Source: an uncultured Clostridium sp. (GTDB taxonomy: Bacteria; Cyanobacteriota; Vampirovibrionia; Gastranaerophilales; Gastranaerophilaceae). From it: a stretch of DNA of 64,000 bases. A program made the translations under genes and the position numbers. The notes beneath the pieces were generated by a model. It was not told where the DNA came from. It was given only the letters and a program-made list of their open reading frames with translations, and ran no database searches. How positions within the stretch are numbered: position 1 is the stretch's first letter; each line of letters begins with the position of its first letter. Shown in pieces: positions 26,850 to 33,282 of this stretch. The stretch spans positions 1 through 64,000 of the forward strand of contig CAJMDF010000002.1 in NCBI GenBank assembly GCA_905212085.1, read 5' to 3'.

Positions 26850-27645
26850 TGATTTCATAATTGCCATTATTAATTTTAAAATTCATTCTAATTGTTTCAC
26901 CATTGTATTCATCCGGTGGTGGGTTAAATTTTGGTACGCTCATCAACATGAAGTACACGGTATCATTAAGCCCTTTATTAGAAGATTCTTTCGTAAATTT
27001 TCGGTTTGTTAGTTTTCCTGTTTTATCTACCGAAAATTGAATAGAACATTCTCCAGAGCCTTGAATACTTCCGACTGCAAATTTAGAAAATAAAGCAGCA
27101 CGCAAAAGATTTTTATATCTTAACATCTCAGGACTATTAGGGTTATATGTAGGTTTTTGTGTCTTTGGGGCTGTTTCTTTTTGAGGGGTAACTTGTTTTA
27201 AATTCTTTGTGTCTGATTTACTTTGAGTTTTTAGGCGCCTGGCATAGTCAACAGGCGTTGACGTTAACGGAATTGAATTTTTACTGTTAACTTCCGACTG
27301 TTGCCCTTGTGCTTTGGGTTGATATATTGGTGTATCATCCCATATTCTGTCTATGTTAGGTATTGTTTTATTAATATTAGTCTTAGTTTTTGTTTGTGTT
27401 GTTTTTTGTTTTTTTGCAGGAGTGTTCCCTATAGGTATTGACCAAATTATAATTGATAAAATTATACACAATGCAAAAAATATTCTTGATACAAGTTCAG
27501 ACTTTTGATCAAGTGTTAGTGGTGTTTTTTCTTTTCCTTTTTTTACGGGTATTTTATCTTCTATATAATCGAATGTATTATTCCCGCAATCGCAGTATTC
27601 AACTTTTTCTTTGTATTCAGCTTTGCATTCTCTACATCTATACAT
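26839..27645 (-). CDS. Zinc-ribbon, single-TM protein with TonB-like C-terminal domain
   Basis: A 268-residue protein. The N-terminal cytoplasmic ribbon has CxxC and CxC pairs (MYRCRECKAEYKEKVEYCDC), a membrane segment follows at about residues 50-70 (IFFALCIILSIIIWSIPIG), then a long Q/K/T/P-rich periplasmic linker and a C-terminal domain with GSGECSIQFSVDKTGKLTNR, a TonB/TolA-like strand pattern. A bitopic energy- or signal-coupling role is inferred from architecture. It is the last gene of the leftward operon, 7 bp after the 59-residue ORF; AGGATAA near the end of that ORF is its ribosome site. Confidence 0.75.
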   Translation of the reverse strand: MYRCRECKAEYKEKVEYCDCGNNTFDYIEDKIPVKKGKEKTPLTLDQKSELVSRIFFALCIILSIIIWSIPIGNTPAKKQKTTQTKTKTNINKTIPNIDRIWDDTPIYQPKAQGQQSEVNSKNSIPLTSTPVDYARRLKTQSKSDTKNLKQVTPQKETAPKTQKPTYNPNSPEMLRYKNLLRAALFSKFAVGSIQGSGECSIQFSVDKTGKLTNRKFTKESSNKGLNDTVYFMLMSVPKFNPPPDEYNGETIRMNFKINNGNYEITIN

Positions 27646-27652
27646 AACAAAA

Positions 27653-27832
27653 TTATCCTATCATAAATAAACTCAATTTATAAATTCCAAAAAATATTAT
27701 TGCAATAATCAACATTATAATTATAATTGCAGTTTGTTTTATTATCTCAAACTCTTTTTTTGCTTGAATATATTTAAAGATAAATGGAATTTCTATTAAT
27801 ACCCAAAGTGTTATTAAAATAATTTTAAGCAT
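27653..27832 (-). CDS. Small membrane protein (59 aa)
   Basis: An ORF of 59 codons with two hydrophobic stretches (MLKIILITLWVLIEIPFIF and a second one of Ile/Leu near residues 35-50) joined by a charged loop (QAKKEFE). AAAGGAG seven bases upstream lies within the end of the preceding 46-residue ORF, and its ATG directly follows that ORF's stop. The packing inside an operon makes it a credible gene. Function unknown. Confidence 0.6.
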   Translation of the reverse strand: MLKIILITLWVLIEIPFIFKYIQAKKEFEIIKQTAIIIIMLIIAIIFFGIYKLSLFMIG

Positions 27833-27973
27833 TTATTTACTCCTTTTGAATATAATTTTCTCAAGCATAATTGTTTTGTGCATTTGAGGTTTCATACTTG
27901 CAGTAATTGTTGTTACTATTGCAAGAAGTATTAAAATTATGATTGTAATTATTGCAATTTTAATCGCATTCAT
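27833..27973 (-). CDS. Small membrane protein (46 aa)
   Basis: An ORF of 46 codons starting MNAIKIAIITIIILILLAI, one hydrophobic helix and then a basic tail ending FKRSK. Its ATG overlaps the stop of the TonB-like gene (TAATG), with AAAGGG upstream, and its own stop abuts the next ATG. Translational coupling on both sides supports it as real. Function unknown. Confidence 0.55.
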   Translation of the reverse strand: MNAIKIAIITIIILILLAIVTTITASMKPQMHKTIMLEKIIFKRSK

Positions 27974-28767
27974 TAATATGTTACCCTTTCATAATCTGAA
28001 AAATTATTAGGTGTAGAATATCTTTCTTCCAGTCCAATGAAGAAATATCCTTGCACAACTGTTGATTTTCTTTGCGTTCCTTTTGGAAAGTTTAAAATTG
28101 GTTGATTTTGTAATTTTGTGATTGCAGCTTTTACATTGTTTCTTGCAACGTCCATATAATTCGGATTTGAACAGTCTACTTTTATATTGGAAACATTCCC
28201 GAATTTATCGACAACAAAATTAAAAGTAAACATTGTGCCCAAAGGTGCATATTCAATATTTGAATTCATCATTATTTGGTTTTGTACATTACTTCTCCAT
28301 TTGTTCCAAGCAATAATTTCTTCCTGTTCTGTCATGTAAGGATTTTTGAAATTGCTGTTTTGAGAAGAAGAATTTGTCTGTTGAGGTTGATTTGTTTGTG
28401 TATTTTTTTCTACTTCTTTTAAAAGTTGTTGAAGAAGTTCAATTTGTGATTGGTCTATTTGAGAATTTGTATTATATGTTATATCTTTTTCATTTTGCAC
28501 AGGTTTTATATTATCTGTTGCAATATATTTGGTTTGATTTGGTAGTGTTTGTTGTATTTGATTATTTACTTCTGTTTGTTTTGGTACTGTTTGTATTGTT
28601 TTAGTACTTATTTGGGTATTTTGATCCGGTAAGTTGTCGCTAATTCTTGTCAGCTTAAAATTTTCATCTTCAATAATCAGCGGATGATGCATTTCTGGAT
28701 GAAATTTAAGTGTTAATATTGTCGTGATAATAAATGAAATTATTACAAATACTTTTAAAAAATCCAT
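27973..28767 (-). CDS. TonB-like bitopic protein
   Basis: A 264-residue protein with an N-terminal membrane anchor (LKVFVIISFIITTILTLKF), a ~120-residue Q/N/T-rich linker and a C-terminal TonB/TolA-type domain (WNKWRSNVQNQIMMN, then FTFNFVVDKFGNVSNIKVDC). In TonB proteins this domain crosses the periplasm and contacts outer-membrane partners; a matching role here is inferred. It starts 2 bp after the FHA-membrane gene ends, so the two are coupled. No ExbB/ExbD homologues are recognised nearby. Confidence 0.78.
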   Translation of the reverse strand: MDFLKVFVIISFIITTILTLKFHPEMHHPLIIEDENFKLTRISDNLPDQNTQISTKTIQTVPKQTEVNNQIQQTLPNQTKYIATDNIKPVQNEKDITYNTNSQIDQSQIELLQQLLKEVEKNTQTNQPQQTNSSSQNSNFKNPYMTEQEEIIAWNKWRSNVQNQIMMNSNIEYAPLGTMFTFNFVVDKFGNVSNIKVDCSNPNYMDVARNNVKAAITKLQNQPILNFPKGTQRKSTVVQGYFFIGLEERYSTPNNFSDYERVTY

Positions 28768-28769
28768 AA

Positions 28770-30383
28770 TTAATCTTTATCAACTTTAGCTAACAATTCA
28801 TCACAAGCGTAGATATCGAATTTCGTTTGACTAAGCATAAGGGTTTCAGCAATTAACAGAGCTGTCGGTACAAGTGCTGCAACTAAACTTAAGAATAACC
28901 CCTGCATATCCCCGCCTATTTCTGTCATAAAATATGATACGTTCATTGAAAATTCAATGAATATAATTGCACAAGCGATTGCAAGAGATCTGTTTTTTTC
29001 TGAATTCAATCTTCTTACGCCTTCTAAGCCGTATATTGTGACTCCGTGGTGCTGGTAATCCGAAAATCCGTCTTGTTTAATTACTTGTGAGCCTTGAATT
29101 TTTTTAGTACAGAAAAATGCATTTACAAAAGAGAAAAATGCAAAAATAATTAAAAATGTTGCGAGAGTTAAAAATACAGGGCTTATTCTCAAACCTGATA
29201 TTCTAACCCATCCAGCAGCTTCAGGAAAGCACATCGCAAGAGTATTTGATACACCATAAGCCAAAAACGGTGCTGTCAAAATACCTACAACGGTTTCACC
29301 TACTGATTTTAATTGAAGATTAAACATTTTATCTCTGATATATTGAAGCTTAGAATTACTTAAACTGTTAATATATCTTTCAATCCATTGTCTATAAGAT
29401 TTTATGACACTTTCAAAATCTTCTCTGTATTCATATTTATCAAGAGTCATAGTCCATTCAACGCCATTACATTTGAAATATCCGCAGCTTATTGCAAGAA
29501 CTGCCATTATGCCTGAGAAAAAGAATGAAATAAAAATTGCAAATGTCATAAAGTCATTCAAATTCATATAATAAATAAGGTTTACGACATAAATTCCAAG
29601 CACAAATATTAATGAGAAAATCAACATAAAACTTTGTCCGAGTTTTGCTGATTTAGACATTTCTTTTTGGATATTACTTTGCAGGTATAGATATATTCCT
29701 TGTTTTAAAAGTAAGCATATACCATAAATTAAAATTGTATATACGCCCCAAACTTTTATGTTAGTAGGCATATGCAAAAAGTTAGCACTTTCTTTAATTT
29801 CAAGTCCCATAAGGTAATTTGATACCCCAAATGCACAGACCATAGAACTTAAAAACATTGCTATATGTAAGAATATACTTGTTTTAGAATTTGTAGATAA
29901 TTTTTGTTTTAAATCATTAATATGGAAAGCTACTTGTTTGATGATTGCAACTCTAGCATCTTCCAAATCTTCTTTTTGTTTCTCAAGTTTGACTTTAGTT
30001 ACTGCGTTGACATCTTTGCCATACAAGCCTTTTATGTCTTCTTCAGTTAGGTCTTCTTTACCGATTGAAGTAACAGTTTTTGTATGATTTACAGGTGCCT
30101 CTGCTATAATTTTTACACCTAAAAATTCATTTGAATCTGCAAACATAATTTTGCATACGTTTCCTGTTTCAACTTTTTTTATCGGTTGCCCTTTGAATAG
30201 GACTTTGTCACTTTTGAAAGTGTTTATGATAATACATTTATTTTCTGATGATTTGTATTCTAATGTTAGTAAAATGTCATATCCTGTATGTAAAATGACA
30301 TCGCAATTTGGATTTGTACCGACATTTATTACATCTTTATTAAATACTTTTTCACCTTTTGAAGTTGATATTACTAAAGCCAT
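28770..30383 (-). CDS. FHA-domain polytopic membrane protein (537 aa)
   Basis: Residues ~1-95 look like a forkhead-associated domain (VINVGTNPNCDVILHTGYD, then a strand-rich stretch to KIMFADSNEFLG); FHA domains bind phosphothreonine. A charged helix follows (EKQKEDLEDARVAIIKQ), then about nine membrane segments grouped as four, two or three, and two. I know no family with this fusion. A gate or scaffold regulated by phosphorylation is speculation; no Ser/Thr kinase or phosphatase is encoded in the window. It lies 15 bp downstream of the VWA gene and 2 bp upstream of the TonB-like gene. Confidence 0.72.
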   Translation of the reverse strand: MALVISTSKGEKVFNKDVINVGTNPNCDVILHTGYDILLTLEYKSSENKCIIINTFKSDKVLFKGQPIKKVETGNVCKIMFADSNEFLGVKIIAEAPVNHTKTVTSIGKEDLTEEDIKGLYGKDVNAVTKVKLEKQKEDLEDARVAIIKQVAFHINDLKQKLSTNSKTSIFLHIAMFLSSMVCAFGVSNYLMGLEIKESANFLHMPTNIKVWGVYTILIYGICLLLKQGIYLYLQSNIQKEMSKSAKLGQSFMLIFSLIFVLGIYVVNLIYYMNLNDFMTFAIFISFFFSGIMAVLAISCGYFKCNGVEWTMTLDKYEYREDFESVIKSYRQWIERYINSLSNSKLQYIRDKMFNLQLKSVGETVVGILTAPFLAYGVSNTLAMCFPEAAGWVRISGLRISPVFLTLATFLIIFAFFSFVNAFFCTKKIQGSQVIKQDGFSDYQHHGVTIYGLEGVRRLNSEKNRSLAIACAIIFIEFSMNVSYFMTEIGGDMQGLFLSLVAALVPTALLIAETLMLSQTKFDIYACDELLAKVDKD

Positions 30384-30398
30384 TAATTATCCTCTTTA

Positions 30399-31073
30399 TT
30401 ATCTTCCTAATGCATGAAGAAATCTTCTTATTGATTTATCAATATTTTGCTTTGGAGCTACTATCAAATGATTTTCACCTAAAACAGGTGTAAGTTTTTC
30501 TTTTACTAAATCAAGTTTAGCAGGGTGTGCATCTAAAAACATCATTGAAATATCTGGTGCATATTTTTTTACGTTTTGAACATTTTTAGGCAAAGTATCC
30601 CAATTAATTTGTTTTTCAATTGCTCCTTCATTTTCAAGATCGCCAATTACAACTACTGCAGGAACATAGCCATTCTTTTTCATTGTAAGAGCGTGAGAAA
30701 AAGCTTTTTTTAATCCAATACCATATGCTGTGCCATAATCTTTTTCATCATATTTTGTGAAAGCATCCATTGATTTTGTAATAGTGCTTCCATTCATAGG
30801 ACTTCCTTCATAAATCAGGTATGCATCTTCAGAAACTCGTAAAATTTTAATTTGGTCTTCAGGATCTAAAAGGTTACAAATTTGTCTTAAAGTTTTTTTC
30901 TGATCGGGTAAATATTTTTGGTTTGATGCAGATGAATCTACAACAAAAATAACTGCTGCAGGGTGAAAATCATCAACTTTAATCTGTTTTAATCCTGCCA
31001 AGATAAATTTTAATGCAACTGACAGTACGAGTATTAATAATCCTAATGTAACCAATCTTTTATTTAATTTCAT
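30399..31073 (-). CDS. Membrane-anchored von Willebrand factor A (VWA) protein
   Basis: A 224-residue protein with an N-terminal membrane helix (LVTLGLLILVLSVALKFIL) and a VWA domain. The metal-ion-dependent adhesion site is intact: DSSAS in FVVDSSAS, Thr in DYGTAYG and Asp in VIGDLENEG. The BatA/BatB-type VWA proteins are its nearest architectural match, though shorter here. It is the second gene of the envelope cluster, followed closely by the FHA-membrane gene, which suggests the VWA domain works outside the inner membrane with that partner (inference). Confidence 0.8.
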   Translation of the reverse strand: MKLNKRLVTLGLLILVLSVALKFILAGLKQIKVDDFHPAAVIFVVDSSASNQKYLPDQKKTLRQICNLLDPEDQIKILRVSEDAYLIYEGSPMNGSTITKSMDAFTKYDEKDYGTAYGIGLKKAFSHALTMKKNGYVPAVVVIGDLENEGAIEKQINWDTLPKNVQNVKKYAPDISMMFLDAHPAKLDLVKEKLTPVLGENHLIVAPKQNIDKSIRRFLHALGR

Positions 31074-31129
31074 ATTATTATCCGATAATAAAAAATATTT
31101 GCTAAGAATAATATACCATATTTTTATGA

Positions 31130-31960
31130 TTACTGCAATGATTTATTATAAGGAATTGTATTTAGCGGTTGGCTTAGTTTTAATTCAATAGTAGTTCCGT
31201 CAGGGATATCAACATCTTTTCCCCGTTGTAATGCGCCTCTGATGCCGCCGCCTGCAGCTCCAAGCCCGCCGTATATTAACATGTTTCTACCCCAATCATC
31301 GCCACCGCCTATTGCTGTGAATATCGTTCCGATAACCATAGTGCCTAGTGCTCCGATTAGGATATTTTTTGACATTTTTTTAGCTCGTTCATTTTTTTCT
31401 TCTATATAAATTTTTTCTGTAGAAATTTCAAGGATATTCCCATCAGGGGTGATAATTTGATTGAATTTAATTTCTAAAGCTCCGCTTCCATATGCGTATC
31501 CTGCATTTTTTGCATAAGTTGCATTGCCATATACAAGACTGCCTGCTGGGGCAATAAGTGAGCCGTTATATATAAAATCTTTTGTTAGTGATGCAATAAG
31601 TTTGTCATTTTTCTCAAGGCTTCCTGAGTTAATTCCTGAATCAAATGTTATGTAAAAAGTTGTTCCTTCTGGAATTTCGATTACAGAACCTGTGAGAGTT
31701 TTATTTGGTTTTGTTATGGTTTCAAGATTAATTGGAGTTTCTTGTTTTAATTTTATGGGGGTGTAATTAGTTCTTTCTAAATTGTTGTTTTTAATTTCTT
31801 TTTTATTTCTTTTTTTCGAAAAATCAGTGTTATTAAAATTAGTTTGTTGAAATCTTTGTTTGTCAAATTCTGCTTGAGCCTCGTCTGAAAAATCATACTC
31901 AGCAAATGCAGGAAGAAAGATAAATTGAAAGCATAAAAATATAATTAAAAACTTTTTCAT
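31130..31960 (-). CDS. Exported TrbI/VirB10-like beta-domain protein with glycine zipper
   Basis: A 276-residue protein with a signal peptide (KKFLIIFLCFQFIFLPAFA). Residues ~80-195 have the rhythm of TrbI-type domains (IPEGTTFYITFDSGI, LIAPAGSLVYGNATY, IKFNQIITPDGNILEI). Next comes a glycine-zipper-like hydrophobic stretch (ILIGALGTMVIGTIFTAIGG and GGLGAAGGGIRGAL) and a final strand DIPDGTTIELKLSQPL. No other conjugation gene is nearby. A channel- or sheath-forming envelope role is inferred. It lies 56 bp upstream of the VWA gene on the same strand and could head the operon. Confidence 0.65.
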   Translation of the reverse strand: MKKFLIIFLCFQFIFLPAFAEYDFSDEAQAEFDKQRFQQTNFNNTDFSKKRNKKEIKNNNLERTNYTPIKLKQETPINLETITKPNKTLTGSVIEIPEGTTFYITFDSGINSGSLEKNDKLIASLTKDFIYNGSLIAPAGSLVYGNATYAKNAGYAYGSGALEIKFNQIITPDGNILEISTEKIYIEEKNERAKKMSKNILIGALGTMVIGTIFTAIGGGDDWGRNMLIYGGLGAAGGGIRGALQRGKDVDIPDGTTIELKLSQPLNTIPYNKSLQ

Positions 31961-31983
31961 TATTCATATATTATAATAGATTG

Positions 31984-32012
31984 TTGAATTATTACAACAT
32001 CTTTGTTATAAT
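31984..32012 (+). promoter_or_regulatory. plsY promoter
   Basis: TTGAAT (31984-31989), a 17-bp spacer and a perfect TATAAT (32007-32012) precede plsY by 24 bp. Confidence 0.65.
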
Positions 32013-32035
32013 TTGTCATACAAGAGAGGGGAATT

Positions 32036-32641
32036 ATGGAAAAAATATTGGAATTATTAGCTGTTGTAATCAGTGCATATATAATCGGTTCTATACCTAC
32101 AGGGTATATTATTGTAAAAGCTTTTACAGGTGAAGATATTAGAACTATAGGCTCAGGTTCTACCGGTGCTACTAATGTAAAAAGAGTTATGGGTAAAAAA
32201 TGGTTTTTTATAACTCTTTTATTAGATGCCTTTAAAGGTGCTTTGCCTGTTGTATTGGCAGCAATGTTTGCAAAATCTTTCACAGGGATAGGGCTGTTGC
32301 CTGTCTTGGCTGCTATTGCCGTAATTCTAGGACACAGTAAATCAATATTTTTAAAATTTACAGGCGGTAAATCTGTAGCATCAGGAGTTGGAACTATTTT
32401 GGCTCTAAATTGGCAGGTTGGATTAATTATTGCAGCGATATGGGCAGTAATTACATTTTTCTCAAGATATGTATCTGTCGGATCTATTATAGCTTTAGCT
32501 CTTTCTCCATTTATAATGTGGGCATTTAAAGCTCCAATTGCTTATGTAGGCTATTGCACATTAGGAGCTTTGTATATAATATGGCTTCATCGTTCAAATA
32601 TTCAAAGACTTATCAAAGGTGAAGAAAATAAGGTTAGATAA
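32036..32641 (+). CDS. plsY: Glycerol-3-phosphate acyltransferase PlsY
   Basis: A 201-residue inner-membrane enzyme that acylates glycerol-3-phosphate with acyl-phosphate, the first step of phospholipid synthesis. All three family motifs are present: GSIPTGYI, GSGSTGATNVKRVMG and GHSKSIFLKFTGGKSVASG. GAGGGG precedes the ATG. A small membrane-protein gene follows without a gap. Confidence 0.96.
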   Translation: MEKILELLAVVISAYIIGSIPTGYIIVKAFTGEDIRTIGSGSTGATNVKRVMGKKWFFITLLLDAFKGALPVVLAAMFAKSFTGIGLLPVLAAIAVILGHSKSIFLKFTGGKSVASGVGTILALNWQVGLIIAAIWAVITFFSRYVSVGSIIALALSPFIMWAFKAPIAYVGYCTLGALYIIWLHRSNIQRLIKGEENKVR

Positions 32642-32848
32642 ATGGATTTTACTTTTTTATTAATAGGTTTAGGAATAATAATTGTTCTTTTTATAATCGG
32701 AAAGATTTTTGCAATTTTAACAAAAATCTTTTTGATTATAATTCTTGTAGCAGCTGTTGCTGTCGGTTTTTTCTTTTGGCAGAATAACAATAAAGAGATT
32801 AATCCTCAAAAAACAAGTTATATTACTTCTTCTTTGTTTTATCTTTAA
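32642..32848 (+). CDS. Small membrane protein (68 aa) downstream of plsY
   Basis: The ATG directly follows the plsY stop codon, with AAGG ten or so bases upstream. Two hydrophobic stretches (LLIGLGIIIVLFIIGKIFAI and IFLIIILVAAVAVGFFFW) make up most of the protein. Its 3' end overlaps, on the opposite strand, the tail of the interrupted ORF that ends at 32823. Function unknown. Confidence 0.6.
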   Translation: MDFTFLLIGLGIIIVLFIIGKIFAILTKIFLIIILVAAVAVGFFFWQNNNKEINPQKTSYITSSLFYL

Positions 32849-32960
32849 TGTAATTGATTAAAAGGCTTATTCCTAATCCTATAGTTGCACCACCTAGCGT
32901 TTTTAGGGTGATTTTTAAAGGTGCTTGATTTGTTATTGTGCTAATTTCTTGTTTAAATTC
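32823..32960 (-). other. In-frame continuation beyond the stop of the 105-aa ORF
   Basis: Immediately after the TAA the frame reads 45 codons (starting EFKQEISTITNQAPLK, with a helix LGGATIGLGISLLI and a tail KDKTKKK) before a second TAA. There is no start codon or ribosome site for separate translation. The protein-like composition suggests it was, or still is, part of the upstream ORF. Confidence 0.45.
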
Positions 32961-33278
32961 TTACTTAGTATCTTTTATTAATGTTTTTACATTTTTATAG
33001 AAATTATCAATGCTTTGTTGTTCTAAATTATTGAAGTATTCTCCAAAATTTTTAGATTTTTCTAGTTGTTGATTAAAATAATTTTTTTCTTTTTCTAAGT
33101 AATCGTTATCATAAAAAACAGTTTTCATGAACTTTTTAAAAAATTGTTTTTTATTTGATAGCTCTTGTCTGGTATCGTATGCTTCTTTTGCCCCCAAAGC
33201 TATTCCGCCTGCAGATGCAAGGATTATATTTTGTTTAAGATTGTATTTATTGTCTGAAGAACTAATTTTTTGAATCAT
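32961..33278 (-). CDS. Hypothetical protein (105 aa), interrupted by an in-frame stop
   Basis: The protein begins MIQKISSSDNKYNLKQNIIL, has one weakly hydrophobic helix (ASAGGIALGAKEA) and a charged helical remainder. It ends at TAA (32963-32961), but the same frame stays open for 45 more codons, including a second membrane-type helix. It therefore looks like a ~150-residue protein split by a nonsense codon. It lies 4 bp downstream of the 834-residue gene and is probably co-transcribed with it. Function unknown. Confidence 0.6.
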   Translation of the reverse strand: MIQKISSSDNKYNLKQNIILASAGGIALGAKEAYDTRQELSNKKQFFKKFMKTVFYDNDYLEKEKNYFNQQLEKSKNFGEYFNNLEQQSIDNFYKNVKTLIKDTK

Positions 33279-33282
33279 TATA

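Noticed and set aside
31130..31960. Part of a conjugation or type IV secretion locus
   Set aside because: Only a TrbI-like domain is present; no VirB4, VirB9 or VirD4-type genes occur in the window.
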